Shown: positions 1 through 9,597 of the stretch, piece after piece
How positions within the stretch are numbered: the first letter of the stretch is position 1
How the letters are laid out: each line of letters starts with the position of its first letter
Assembly: GCF_012567685.1 (NCBI RefSeq)
Contig: NZ_CP046184.1
Span: 138,192-202,191 of the forward strand
Source: Enterobacteriaceae endosymbiont of Donacia marginata
GTDB taxonomy: Bacteria; Pseudomonadota; Gammaproteobacteria; Enterobacterales; Enterobacteriaceae
DNA length: 64,000 bases
Direction of reading: 5' to 3'
The notes under the pieces: generated by a model
What the model was told of the DNA's origin: nothing
The model's input: only the letters and a program-made list of their open reading frames with translations
Databases searched by the model: none
Program-made: the position numbers and the translations under genes

Positions 1-13
1 TAAAAAATTTAAA

Positions 14-1330
14 ATGAATAAAAAAATACTTATTATAGGATTAGGATTAACAGGTATATCATGTTTAAATTTTCTTTTAAAAAAAAATATTATACCATCT
101 GTAATGGATACATGTAATCATCCCAAATTTATAAAAAAAATACCATCTTATATTCCATGCCATTTAGGCTTTTTAAAAAAAGAATGGATATTAAATTCAC
201 AATTAATAATTTTAAGTCCTGGTATATCAATTTTCAATAATATTTTATTAGAAGCGAAAAAAAAAGGTATTGAAATAATAGGAGATATAGAATTATTTGC
301 ACGTTATAATACAACACCTGTAATAGCGATTACAGGTACAAATGGTAAGAGTACTGTTACCAACATGATTGGTAAAATTATGAAAAAAAATAATTTTAAC
401 ATTAGTGTTGGAGGTAATATAGGTTACCCTGTTTTAGATTTATTATCTTTTACAAGAGATTTTTATATTTTAGAAATATCTAGTTTTCAATTAGAAACAA
501 TAAAAAAATTAAATATTTATATTGCTGTTATTTTAAATATTTCACAAGATCATATGGACCGATATCCATTGGGAATGGAACAATATCGTGATTTTAAATT
601 ACGTATTTATAAATATGCTTCTATTTGTATATATAATGCCGATAACATATTATGTTATCCTAAATATTTTGATCAAAAAAAAAAATATATAACTTTTGGA
701 GAATTTTCTGGTAAATATACATTATCTTATGCTAAAAAAAATATTTATTTACAAATTAATAATAAAAAAATTTTAAATTTTAATAAAACAAAATTAATTG
801 GTATTCATAATTATTTAAATGCTTTAGCAGTATTAGCAGTAACAGATTTATTAAAAATTTCTAAAAAAATTTCCTTACAAGAAATAAGTAATTATTTAAA
901 TATGGATCATATATTACAAATAATTCATATAGAAAATGGGGTTACCTGGATTAATGATTCAAAATCTACAAATGTTAGTAGTACTAAAGCAGCATTAAAA
1001 TATTTATATAAAAAAAAAAGAATTTGGTTATTATTAGGAGGATATGATAAAAATTGTGAGTTATATTTATTAAAAAAATATTTACAAAAAAGAAATAATA
1101 TTAATGTTTATTGTTTTGGAATATCAAGTAAAAAAATATTATCATTTTATCCTAAAGCAAAAGTAGTAAAAACAATATATCAAGGAATAGAAAAAATAAT
1201 TAAATTAGTAAATTTTGGAGATGTTGTATTATTATCACCCGCTTGTTCTAGTATTGACCAATTTAAAAATTTTAAACATCGTGGTAAAGAATTTATAAGA
1301 TTAGTTAAAAAATTTCATAATTCTAAATAA
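14..1330 (+). CDS. murD: UDP-N-acetylmuramoylalanine--D-glutamate ligase
   Basis: MurD adds D-glutamate to UDP-MurNAc-L-Ala in the cytoplasm, the second amino-acid step of peptidoglycan precursor synthesis. The protein is 438 aa, the same length as in E. coli. The Mur-ligase ATP-binding motif GTNGKST lies at residues 108-114, followed by the central and C-terminal ligase domains (HMDRYP near 183, NDSKSTN near 313). It is the first gene in the window and starts the order murD-murG-murC-ddlB. In E. coli ftsW lies between murD and murG; here only 65 bases separate them. No strong Shine-Dalgarno is visible before the ATG. Function is assigned with high confidence from motifs, length and context. 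Confidence 0.97.
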   Translation: MNKKILIIGLGLTGISCLNFLLKKNIIPSVMDTCNHPKFIKKIPSYIPCHLGFLKKEWILNSQLIILSPGISIFNNILLEAKKKGIEIIGDIELFARYNTTPVIAITGTNGKSTVTNMIGKIMKKNNFNISVGGNIGYPVLDLLSFTRDFYILEISSFQLETIKKLNIYIAVILNISQDHMDRYPLGMEQYRDFKLRIYKYASICIYNADNILCYPKYFDQKKKYITFGEFSGKYTLSYAKKNIYLQINNKKILNFNKTKLIGIHNYLNALAVLAVTDLLKISKKISLQEISNYLNMDHILQIIHIENGVTWINDSKSTNVSSTKAALKYLYKKKRIWLLLGGYDKNCELYLLKKYLQKRNNINVYCFGISSKKILSFYPKAKVVKTIYQGIEKIIKLVNFGDVVLLSPACSSIDQFKNFKHRGKEFIRLVKKFHNSK

Positions 1331-1395
1331 TATATTTTTATAAAAAAATAATATATAATTTTAAATATTTTAATATATATTAAAATATTTAAAAT

Positions 1396-2457
1396 ATGAA
1401 AAAAAAAAAAATTATTATAGTAGCTGGGGGTACAGGAGGTCATATTAATCCAGCTTTAAATATAGCATATAAATTAATACAAAAAGGTTGGGAAGTACGT
1501 TGGTTAGGTACATCATCTAGAATGGAAGCTAATATTATTCCTAAAAAAGATATATATATATATTTAATAGAATTTTGTAAATTTAAAAAAAAAAATATTT
1601 TTTCTATAATTATTACTATATTTAAATTAATTGTATTAACTTATAAATCAATTTTAATTTATAAAAATTATAAACCGCATTTAGTTTTGACAATGGGGAG
1701 TTATATTTCTGGTCCTAGTGGTTTAGCTGCATGGTTATGTAATATACCATTAATAATACATGAACAAAATAGTATTTCTGGTATAACAAATAAAATTCTA
1801 TCTAAAATAGCAACCATAAAAATGGAAGCATATCCAAATACATTAAATAATGCAATCTTAGTAGGAAATCCTATAAGTAATAAAATAATTAAATTATCTT
1901 TATACAAGAGATCTTTTATAAAAATTCATAAACCTATTCATTTATTAATTACAGGAGGAAGTCAAGGAGCAGATTTAATAAATAAAATAGGTATAAAATT
2001 AGCAAAAATTTTAGGTAATAAAATATCTATTTTACATCAAGTTGGTAAAGGTAATTTTAAAAAAATATATTATGAATATAAAAAAAATAAAATTAATAAT
2101 CTAACTATACAAGAATATATAGAAAATATAGATAAAGCATATAAATGGGCTGATATTATACTATGTCGATCAGGAGCTATGACTGTAACAGAAATTACAA
2201 CAATAGGATTACCTGCTATTTTTATACCTTTTCAACATAAAGATAAACAACAATATTTTAATGCGATAAATTTAAAAAAAATAGGAGTTGCTAAAATATA
2301 TGAACAACATAATTTAAATATTAATAAAATTGCTCATACTATATTAACTTTAAATAAAAAAAAAATAGCATATATGGCAAAAAGATCATATAATTTAGTA
2401 AAAATAAATTCTATAGAATTAATTTATAAAGAACTAAAAAAAATAAAAATTAATTAG
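1396..2457 (+). CDS. murG: Undecaprenyl-PP-MurNAc-pentapeptide N-acetylglucosaminyltransferase
   Basis: MurG transfers GlcNAc from UDP-GlcNAc to lipid I to make lipid II on the inner face of the cytoplasmic membrane. The 353-aa product (355 in E. coli) has the N-terminal glycine-rich acceptor-binding loop GGTGGHINP at residues 11-19, a GGSQGA donor-domain loop in the middle and a conserved HKDKQQ segment near the C-terminus. The coding sequence opens with a run of 13 A residues straight after the start codon, a likely slippage site for polymerase. It lies between murD and murC on the same strand, consistent with one cell-wall operon. Confidence 0.97.
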   Translation: MKKKKIIIVAGGTGGHINPALNIAYKLIQKGWEVRWLGTSSRMEANIIPKKDIYIYLIEFCKFKKKNIFSIIITIFKLIVLTYKSILIYKNYKPHLVLTMGSYISGPSGLAAWLCNIPLIIHEQNSISGITNKILSKIATIKMEAYPNTLNNAILVGNPISNKIIKLSLYKRSFIKIHKPIHLLITGGSQGADLINKIGIKLAKILGNKISILHQVGKGNFKKIYYEYKKNKINNLTIQEYIENIDKAYKWADIILCRSGAMTVTEITTIGLPAIFIPFQHKDKQQYFNAINLKKIGVAKIYEQHNLNINKIAHTILTLNKKKIAYMAKRSYNLVKINSIELIYKELKKIKIN

Positions 2458-2487
2458 TTTAATTTTAAATAAAAAAAATTTATCAAT

Positions 2488-3966
2488 ATGTTTAATAAAA
2501 CAAATTTAAATCAAATACCAAAAATGAAAAATATTAATCATATCTATTTAATTGGTATTGGTGGATCTGGTATGAGTGGAATTGCAGTAATTTTAGCGAA
2601 ACAAGGTTATAAAGTTAGTGGATCAGATATATTTCCTTCTAATTTTATTAGAAAAAAATTAAATTCATTAAATATAAAAATATACTTAAAACATGATGCT
2701 AAAAATATTACAAATAATATAGATCTTATTATTTTATCTACTGCTATTAAAAATAATAATTCAGAATTAATTCAAGCTAAAAAATTAAACCTTCTTATTA
2801 TTAGTAGGGGACAAATGTTAGCAGAATTAATGAGATTTTTTTATGGTATAACTATTACAGGAACTCATGGAAAGACTACAACTACTGCGATAGTATACAA
2901 AATATTTAAATTATTTATGTTAGATCCTACATTTATTAATGGTGGTTTTTTAAAAATTTCTAAAGAAAATGCTTATTTAGGTTCAAGTAGATATTTTATT
3001 GCAGAAGCAGATGAAAGTGATAGATCATTTTTATATTTAAATCCAATAATAAATATTATTACAAATATTGAAAATGAACATTTAGATTATTATCAAAATA
3101 ATATTGAAATTTTAAAAGAAACATTTTTAAAATTTTTAAAAAATATCCCATTTTATGGATGTATTATTATTTGTATAGATAATATTCATAATTATGATTT
3201 AATAAAACAAAATAAAAATATTTTAAAACAAAACATTATTACATATGGGTTTCACAAAGAAGCTGATTTGCAATTATATAATTTTCAAGAAAATGGATAT
3301 AAAAGTAAATTTTTTTTATTAGAAAAAAAAAAAAATATATCTTTAGAAATAAATTTAAGTATTCCTGGATATCATAATGCTTTAAATGCAACTGCTGCAT
3401 TTGCTGCATCAGCTTATATTGGTCTTGACCCTAAAATCATTATAAAATTTTTAAAAAAATTTGAAGGGATTAAAAGAAGATTTGATATTTTAGGATCTAT
3501 TCCACCTTATCAAAAAATAAAATATAAAAAAAATATAATTATTATTGATGATTATGGTCATCATCCTAGTGAAATAAATATAACTATAAATACAACACGT
3601 CAAATATGGCCAAATAGAAAATTAGTAATGATTTTTCAACCTCATCGTTATTCCAGAACTAAAAATTTATTAAATAAATTTGTAAAAATATTATCTAAAG
3701 TTGATAAATTATTTATTTTAAATACTTATTCTGCAGGAGAAAATATGCTTAAAGAAGCTAATAGTGAATTTTTAACTAAGAAAATAAAAGAATTAGGGAT
3801 TATTAATCCTAAATTTATTAAATTAAAAAATTATTTTGATATTGCAAATAATATATATTTAAAATTAACAGGAAATGAAATATTAATTTTTCAAGGAGCA
3901 GGTGATATAAATAATATATCATCATTATTAATTAAGAATAGTTTACAAAAAAATGATGAAAGTTAA
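2488..3966 (+). CDS. murC: UDP-N-acetylmuramate--L-alanine ligase
   Basis: MurC adds L-alanine to UDP-MurNAc, the first amino acid of the peptidoglycan stem peptide. The product is 492 aa (491 in E. coli). An N-terminal Rossmann-type glycine loop (GIGGSGMSG, residues 23-31) precedes the ATP-binding motif GTHGKTTTT at 125-133. The DDYGHHP motif of MurC is present near residue 354 and the HRYSRT segment near 387. The start gives an N-terminus that aligns with the E. coli enzyme. It follows murG by 30 bases and precedes ddlB by 39 bases, so co-transcription is likely. Confidence 0.97.
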   Translation: MFNKTNLNQIPKMKNINHIYLIGIGGSGMSGIAVILAKQGYKVSGSDIFPSNFIRKKLNSLNIKIYLKHDAKNITNNIDLIILSTAIKNNNSELIQAKKLNLLIISRGQMLAELMRFFYGITITGTHGKTTTTAIVYKIFKLFMLDPTFINGGFLKISKENAYLGSSRYFIAEADESDRSFLYLNPIINIITNIENEHLDYYQNNIEILKETFLKFLKNIPFYGCIIICIDNIHNYDLIKQNKNILKQNIITYGFHKEADLQLYNFQENGYKSKFFLLEKKKNISLEINLSIPGYHNALNATAAFAASAYIGLDPKIIIKFLKKFEGIKRRFDILGSIPPYQKIKYKKNIIIIDDYGHHPSEINITINTTRQIWPNRKLVMIFQPHRYSRTKNLLNKFVKILSKVDKLFILNTYSAGENMLKEANSEFLTKKIKELGIINPKFIKLKNYFDIANNIYLKLTGNEILIFQGAGDINNISSLLIKNSLQKNDES

Positions 3967-4005
3967 ATTAATAATAAATAATTATAATAAGTTTTAATTA
4001 AAATT

Positions 4006-4929
4006 ATGTCAAAAAAAATAGCCGTTTTATTTGGAGGTAATTCTCCAGAAAGAGAAATTTCTTTAAAATCTGGTAAAACAATTTTAAATGCTTTAATAAA
4101 ATTAGGAATTAATGCTATTGGGATAGACACGATAAATTTCCCATTATTATATTTAAAAAAATATGGGTTTAAAAAAATTTTTATATCTTTACATGGTAAA
4201 GGAGGAGAAGATGGAACTATTCAGGGGATATTAGATTATCTTAATATTCCTTATACTGGAAGTAATTTATTAGCTTCTGCAATTACTATGAATAAATATC
4301 TTACAAAAACTATTTGGAATGAATGTGGATTACCAGTTATTTATCCTCATTATTTATTAAATAAAAAAGATTTTATAAAATCAAATTATTTAAGAATAGA
4401 AAAAAAAATTTTAAAATTAAATTTACCTGTTTTTATTAAACCTAATTGTAATGGTTCTAGTTTAGGAAGTGCTAAAATAAATCATATAGATGATTTATTT
4501 AATACACTAGAAAAATCATTTATATATAATGATGATATTTTAATTGAAAAATATATAAAAGGAGAAGAATATACAGTAGGAATTTTAAATAAACAAATTT
4601 TACCTCCTATTAAAATAGAATATCCTAACTCTTTTTATAATTATCAAGCTAAATATTATTTAAATACTACTAAATACTATTGTCCTAGTGGATTAAATAA
4701 AAGTAAAACAAAAGAATTAGAAAATATTGTTTTACATGCATGGAAAGCAGTAAAATGTCAAACATGGGGAAGAATTGATGTAATTTTAGATGTAAATAAA
4801 AAATTTCAATTATTAGAAATAAATACTATTCCTGGAATGACTATAAATAGTTTATATCCACTAGCAGCAAAAAAAATAGGATTATCTTTTTATGATTTAG
4901 TTATAAAAATTTTAAATTTAACAAAATAA
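4006..4929 (+). CDS. ddlB: D-alanine--D-alanine ligase B
   Basis: DdlB makes the D-Ala-D-Ala dipeptide that MurF adds to the peptidoglycan precursor. The 307-aa protein (306 in E. coli) is an ATP-grasp ligase. Glu15 and Ser151 fit the catalytic Glu15/Ser150 of E. coli DdlB, and a Tyr sits in the NYQAKYY segment near residue 213 where the catalytic Tyr is expected. The C-terminal metal-binding segment EINTIPGMT is intact at 271-279. In E. coli this gene is followed by ftsQ-ftsA-ftsZ-lpxC; here the next gene is a convergent dciA-like gene 42 bases away. Last gene of the mur run. Confidence 0.97.
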   Translation: MSKKIAVLFGGNSPEREISLKSGKTILNALIKLGINAIGIDTINFPLLYLKKYGFKKIFISLHGKGGEDGTIQGILDYLNIPYTGSNLLASAITMNKYLTKTIWNECGLPVIYPHYLLNKKDFIKSNYLRIEKKILKLNLPVFIKPNCNGSSLGSAKINHIDDLFNTLEKSFIYNDDILIEKYIKGEEYTVGILNKQILPPIKIEYPNSFYNYQAKYYLNTTKYYCPSGLNKSKTKELENIVLHAWKAVKCQTWGRIDVILDVNKKFQLLEINTIPGMTINSLYPLAAKKIGLSFYDLVIKILNLTK

Positions 4930-4953
4930 AATTTTTTTTAAAAAATTTTATTT
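4924..4953. terminator. Possible bidirectional AT-only terminator
   Basis: A perfect 14-base inverted repeat (4924-4937 and 4940-4953) with a two-base centre lies between the convergent ends of ddlB and the dciA-like gene and carries T runs on both strands. It contains no G or C, so the hairpin would be weak and chance occurrence in such AT-rich DNA is possible. Position between convergent genes is the main support. Confidence 0.3.
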
Positions 4954-4971
4954 ACATAACTAATAATTAAA

Positions 4972-5448
4972 CTATATATTTTTTACAAATCTTTTAATTG
5001 TATATTTTAAATTTTTAGAACTTTTTTTTGCGATATTTAATAATAATTTAATACTATATTTACTTAATATATTTTTTTTTAAAATATATTTATTATTAAT
5101 ATTATCTTTAACAAAAGTTTTTTTAAAAAAAAGAGGATTAATTTTAATATCTATTTTTTTTAAAGATGGAATAATATTTTTTTTTAAAAAATATGAAATA
5201 TTAGATTTTTCTGATAAAAATCTAATCATAGAACTAGCATTATATGTTTCTATTATTAGAATATTATTTTGAAAATTTTTTACATTATATAAATTATGTA
5301 ACTCTATAGGTAAATATTTTTTTATAAAATTATTAATTTTTATTAAAATATCTGTACGTATATATATTTTATATAAAATATTTGTATATGATGAATATTT
5401 TTTTTTTTGGAAAATTTTATTAATTAGTAATAATTTATTATTACGCAT
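4972..5448 (-). CDS. dciA: DUF721/DciA-like protein (putative replicative helicase loader)
   Basis: This 158-aa basic protein is divergent. Residues about 60-110 follow the DUF721 pattern: a short hydrophobic strand ending in an acidic/Thr turn (LIIETYNAS), a helix (MIRFLSEK), then a spaced strand (KIDIKINPLF). DUF721 contains DciA, the ancestral bacterial DnaB-loading factor. In Vibrio and related gammaproteobacteria, dciA sits between lpxC and secA, and the location here next to secA is the strongest argument. It is transcribed away from secA, sharing a 115-base divergent intergenic region, and converges on ddlB. The C-terminal third is lysine-rich and of no recognised fold. The identification is an inference from weak sequence similarity plus synteny; a degraded unrelated protein is not excluded. 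Confidence 0.6.
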   Translation of the reverse strand: MRNNKLLLINKIFQKKKYSSYTNILYKIYIRTDILIKINNFIKKYLPIELHNLYNVKNFQNNILIIETYNASSMIRFLSEKSNISYFLKKNIIPSLKKIDIKINPLFFKKTFVKDNINNKYILKKNILSKYSIKLLLNIAKKSSKNLKYTIKRFVKNI

Positions 5449-5563
5449 AATTTTATCCTTTAATTTTTTTATAAAAAATTATATATATTTTTTTTTATTT
5501 TGTTAAAATAAACGTCAAATAATATTTCTAATTATACAAATATATTTTATTAAGAGTATTAAT

Positions 5564-8308
5564 ATGTTAAAAAAAATTTTTACCAAAATTTTTGGTAGTA
5601 ATAATGATAATATTTTACGAAATATTCAAAAAACCGTAAATATTATTAATAAAATGGAAATAGAATTTGAAAAATTAACTAATATTGAATTACAAAATAA
5701 AACTTTATACTTTAAAGAAAAATTACAAAATAATTTTTCTTTAGAAGATATTTTACCAGAAGCTTTTGCTACAGTAAGAGAAGCTAGTAAAAGAATATTT
5801 GGTATGCGTCATTTTGACGTTCAATTAATAGGAGGTATCGTTCTAAATAATAATTGTATAGCTGAAATGAAAACAGGAGAAGGTAAAACATTAACTTCTA
5901 CATTACCAGCCTATCTTAATGCTCTTAATGGTAAAGGAGTCCATATTGTTACTGTTAATGATTATTTAGCTCAACGTGATGCTATAAATAATAAAACATT
6001 GTTTGAATTTTTAGGATTAACTGTTGGTGTTAATATATCTTCTATGTCATTAAAAGAAAAAAGAAATGCTTATAAAGCAGATATTACTTATGGTACTAAT
6101 AATGAATATGGTTTTGATTTTTTAAAAGATAATATGGTATTTAATTATAGTGATAAAGTACAACGTAATTTACAATACGCTATTATAGATGAAGTTGATT
6201 CAATATTAATTGATGAATCACGAACTCCTTTAATTATTTCAGGGGCGGCTGAAGATAGTTCAAAACTATATATAAAAATAAATAATATTATACCTAAATT
6301 AATTTATCAATCACAAGAAGATTCTACTTCTTTTCAGGGTAAAGGACATTTTTTCATAGATGAAAAATCTCGTCAAGCATATTTAACTGAAAAAGGTTTA
6401 ATTTTTCTAGAAAAATTACTTATAAAAGAAAAGATAATAAATTATGGAGAATCACTATATACTAGTGATAATATAATTATATTAAATCATATTATTTCTG
6501 CTTTAAGAGCACATAAACTTTTTAAAAAAAATGTAGATTATATATTAAAAAATAATAAAATCATAATAGTTGATGAACATACTGGGAGGTTGATGGAAGG
6601 AAGAAGATGGTCAGAAGGATTACATCAAGCAATAGAAGCAAAAGAAAATGTAAAAATTAATAATGAAAATCAAACTTTAGCATCTATTACTTTTCAAAAT
6701 TATTTTAGATTATATAAAAAATTATCTGGAATGACAGGAACTGCGATTACTGAATCTTTTGAATTTAAAGAAATTTATAAATTAGATACAATAGTTATTC
6801 CTACTAATAAACCAATGATTAGAAAAGATCTACCAGATTTAATTTATCTAACTAAAAAAGAAAAAATAAAAGCAATTATTCAAGATATTAAAGAAAAAAA
6901 TTTAAAAGGACAACCCATTTTAGTTGGTACTGTTTCTATAAAAAAATCAGAATTAATTTCTGAGAAATTAAAAAAAATAGGGATAAAACATAATATTTTA
7001 AATGCAAAATTTCATGCTAGAGAAGCAGAAATAATATCAAAAGCAGGTGAAAAACATGCAGTAACCATTGCAACTAATATGGCAGGAAGAGGTACTGATA
7101 TTGTTTTAGGTGGAGCTTTTATATTAGAAAAAAAATATAGTTTTGATAACTTAAAAAAATTAAAAATACAATGGCAGATAAAACATGAAGAAATTATAAA
7201 ATTAGGTGGTTTATATGTTATTGGTACTGAACGTCATGAATCTAGAAGAATTGATAATCAATTAAGAGGTCGTTCCGGTAGACAAGGTGATCCAGGTGTT
7301 TCAAGGTTTTATCTATCAATGGAAGATTCTTTAATGCGTATTTTTGCTCCTAAAAATATGTTATTTTTAATGAAAAAACTTGGTATGAAATATAATGATT
7401 ATATTGAACATCCCTGGATAACTAAAGCTATTTCTAAAGCACAAAAAAAGGTAGAAAATTATAATTTTGATATACGTAAACAATTACTTGAATATGATGA
7501 TGTGATAAATGATCAACGTTTATCAATATATTCTCAAAGAGATCAGTTATTAAAATCATCAAAAACTGAACAAATAATTAAAAATTTTAGAATTGAGATA
7601 TTTACAAAATTAATAAATAGTTATATTAAATCTGATTATTATACTCAAGAAAAATGGGATTTAAAAAAAATAAAAATTTATTTTATTAATGTTTTTAATT
7701 TAGAATTACCAATAAAAAATTGGATAGATGTATATATAAAAAAAAATGCAAAAAAAATTAGTAAAGATTTTTTTTTAAAAAAAATTATTAATTTTTCAGA
7801 ACAAGAATATTTAAAAAAAATAAATAACTTAAAAATAAAAAATATAAAAATTTCTGAAAAAAATATTATTTTAAAAATTTTAGATAATTTATGGAAAGAA
7901 CATCTTGCTGCAATAGAATATTTAAAACAAGGTATTCATTTAAGAGGTTATGCTCAACAAGATCCTAAACAGGAATATAAAAGAGAGTCTTTTCATATGT
8001 TTAATATGATGTTAAATACTTTAAAAAAAGAAGTTATTATTATTTTAAGTAAATTAGAAAAAGAAATAATCATGGATTATTGTGAACTTTCTAATATTTT
8101 AATAGAAAATACTAAAATTATAAATAATAATATAAAAAATAATAACTTAATCATGATAAAAAAAAAATCTGATTCTTCTTATATAGATAAGAAAGATAAA
8201 TATTTGAATAATATAAATTTCTTAAAAAAAAAAATAGGTAGAAATAAAAAATGTCCTTGTTATTCAGGTAAAAAATATAAATTCTGTCATGGATTAATAA
8301 TTAAATAA
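5564..8308 (+). CDS. secA: Preprotein translocase ATPase SecA
   Basis: SecA drives export of unfolded proteins through SecYEG. The 914-aa product (901 in E. coli) keeps the whole architecture. It has the DEAD-like motor with Walker A GEGKT at 105-109 and a DEVDSIL Walker B, the second motor domain with [10 protein letters not shown] and [11 protein letters not shown], and the helical scaffold. A Lys/Asn-rich linker leads to the C-terminal zinc site CPC-x8-CH (SecB/lipid-binding tail), which is intact. No secM-like arrest peptide gene precedes it, unlike in E. coli; the upstream neighbour is the divergent dciA-like gene. An 11-A run near the 3' end (8224-8234) is a possible slippage site. A strong hairpin follows the stop. 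Confidence 0.98.
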   Translation: MLKKIFTKIFGSNNDNILRNIQKTVNIINKMEIEFEKLTNIELQNKTLYFKEKLQNNFSLEDILPEAFATVREASKRIFGMRHFDVQLIGGIVLNNNCIAEMKTGEGKTLTSTLPAYLNALNGKGVHIVTVNDYLAQRDAINNKTLFEFLGLTVGVNISSMSLKEKRNAYKADITYGTNNEYGFDFLKDNMVFNYSDKVQRNLQYAIIDEVDSILIDESRTPLIISGAAEDSSKLYIKINNIIPKLIYQSQEDSTSFQGKGHFFIDEKSRQAYLTEKGLIFLEKLLIKEKIINYGESLYTSDNIIILNHIISALRAHKLFKKNVDYILKNNKIIIVDEHTGRLMEGRRWSEGLHQAIEAKENVKINNENQTLASITFQNYFRLYKKLSGMTGTAITESFEFKEIYKLDTIVIPTNKPMIRKDLPDLIYLTKKEKIKAIIQDIKEKNLKGQPILVGTVSIKKSELISEKLKKIGIKHNILNAKFHAREAEIISKAGEKHAVTIATNMAGRGTDIVLGGAFILEKKYSFDNLKKLKIQWQIKHEEIIKLGGLYVIGTERHESRRIDNQLRGRSGRQGDPGVSRFYLSMEDSLMRIFAPKNMLFLMKKLGMKYNDYIEHPWITKAISKAQKKVENYNFDIRKQLLEYDDVINDQRLSIYSQRDQLLKSSKTEQIIKNFRIEIFTKLINSYIKSDYYTQEKWDLKKIKIYFINVFNLELPIKNWIDVYIKKNAKKISKDFFLKKIINFSEQEYLKKINNLKIKNIKISEKNIILKILDNLWKEHLAAIEYLKQGIHLRGYAQQDPKQEYKRESFHMFNMMLNTLKKEVIIILSKLEKEIIMDYCELSNILIENTKIINNNIKNNNLIMIKKKSDSSYIDKKDKYLNNINFLKKKIGRNKKCPCYSGKKYKFCHGLIIK

Positions 8309-8311
8309 AGA

Positions 8312-8363
8312 TAATAATAGAGAGTATAAAAAATAAACTTATTTTTTATACCCTCTATTATTA
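8312..8363. terminator. Strong bidirectional hairpin terminator between secA and dnaJ
   Basis: Two 25-base arms (8312-8336 and 8339-8363) are complementary at 24 of 25 positions. The stem has a GC-richer core (gagagt/accctc) flanked by A/T runs that would give U tracts in both directions. It fills the gap between the convergent stops of secA (8308) and dnaJ (8364). The length and near-perfection stand out in a genome where most spacers are low-complexity AT. Confidence 0.8.
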
Positions 8364-9479
8364 TTAGTTTTTTATGTTATGAAAAAAATCTTTAATACTA
8401 TTTAAAAATTTCCCTATTTTAGGATTATTTTTATAATTAGAGATATTTTGAAAACTTTTATCTAATTTAGATAAAATATTTTTTTGTTCATTATTTAGAT
8501 TAATTGGAGTTTCAACTATTATTTTACATAATAAATCACCAAAATTACTATTTCTTCTAATTGATTTTATCCCTTTATTACGTATTCTAAAAATTTTACC
8601 TGTTTGAGTTCCTTCTGGAATTTTTAATCTTACATAACCATTAAACGTAGGTATATTTATAACCCCACCTAAAATAGCTGTAATAAAATTAATCGGTAAT
8701 TCACAATATAAATTATTACCATCTCTAATAAAAAGAAAATGTTTTTTAATTTTAATCTCTATATATAAATCTCCAGATTGTGCCCCATTGTCACCTGATT
8801 CTCCTTCACCATTTAATCTGATACGATCTCCATTATCAATCCCACTAGGAATTTTTACTGATAAATTTTTATAAATTTCTAATTTACCTTTACCTTTACA
8901 ATAAAAACAAGAATTTTTAATAAAATTTCCTTGACCATGACATCTAGGACATGTTTGTTGAACAGTAAAAAAACCTTGACTCATTTGTATTTGGCCATGA
9001 CCATTACATGTATGACATTTTTGCAATGCTCCTTGAGCACCTGTCCCATTACAATAATTACAATTTTTTAAAACAGGAATTTTTATATTTTTAGTTATAC
9101 CTTTTATTGCTTCTTCTAAAGAAATTTCAATTATATATTTTAAATCAGAACCTTTTCTAGATCTTTTTTTAGACCTGGAATTCCCCCCAAATATATCTCC
9201 AAAAACATCTCCAAAAATATCACTAAAATCAGTTGTACTACTTATATTTTCTTGTTCAAAAGCAGAATGTCCATATTGATCATAAGAAGCTCTTTTTTTT
9301 GTATCACTTAAAATTTCATAAGCTTCTTTTATTTCCTTAAACTTATTTTCAGCATTTTTATTTCCGGGATTACGATCTGGGTGAAATTTCATAGCTAAAC
9401 GTTTATATGCTCTTTTAATTTCACGATCTTCAGCATTCCTAGTAATACCTAAAATATCATAATAATCTTTTTTTGCCAT
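8364..9479 (-). CDS. dnaJ: Chaperone protein DnaJ (Hsp40)
   Basis: DnaJ delivers unfolded clients to DnaK and stimulates its ATPase. The 371-aa protein (376 in E. coli) has a J domain with HPD at 33-35, a Gly/Phe-rich linker (shorter and Ser/Lys-substituted), four CxxCxGxG zinc-finger repeats and two C-terminal substrate-binding domains. All eight zinc-binding cysteines appear present. It is the second gene of the dnaK-dnaJ operon, 118 bases after dnaK (counting from the dnaK stop), with a stem-loop in the spacer. Expression probably depends on the sigma-32 promoter upstream of dnaK. Start ATG at 9479 matches the E. coli N-terminus. Confidence 0.98.
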   Translation of the reverse strand: MAKKDYYDILGITRNAEDREIKRAYKRLAMKFHPDRNPGNKNAENKFKEIKEAYEILSDTKKRASYDQYGHSAFEQENISSTTDFSDIFGDVFGDIFGGNSRSKKRSRKGSDLKYIIEISLEEAIKGITKNIKIPVLKNCNYCNGTGAQGALQKCHTCNGHGQIQMSQGFFTVQQTCPRCHGQGNFIKNSCFYCKGKGKLEIYKNLSVKIPSGIDNGDRIRLNGEGESGDNGAQSGDLYIEIKIKKHFLFIRDGNNLYCELPINFITAILGGVINIPTFNGYVRLKIPEGTQTGKIFRIRNKGIKSIRRNSNFGDLLCKIIVETPINLNNEQKNILSKLDKSFQNISNYKNNPKIGKFLNSIKDFFHNIKN

Positions 9480-9515
9480 AATAAATTATTGTCCTAATCT
9501 AATCCCATAATTTTA

Positions 9516-9557
9516 TTAATACCGATTATTTTCTTTATAAAAGATAAACGGTACTAA
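9516..9557 (-). promoter_or_regulatory. Intercistronic stem-loop between dnaK and dnaJ
   Basis: In the dnaKJ transcript, nine bases at 9549-9557 pair with 9516-9524 (one G-U pair) through a CCG/CGG core, enclosing a loop that holds a smaller internal hairpin. The clustered G/C in an otherwise AT spacer suggests selection. It lacks a following U run, so mRNA stability or processing is more likely than termination. Role is inferred. Confidence 0.4.
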
Positions 9558-9597
9558 TAATATAATTAAATAATTTATTTATAAAATTATTAAATAA

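Noticed and set aside
5449..5563. Search for secM (arrest peptide) upstream of secA
   Set aside because: The 115-base space holds no plus-strand ORF with an arrest-like motif; the upstream gene is on the opposite strand.
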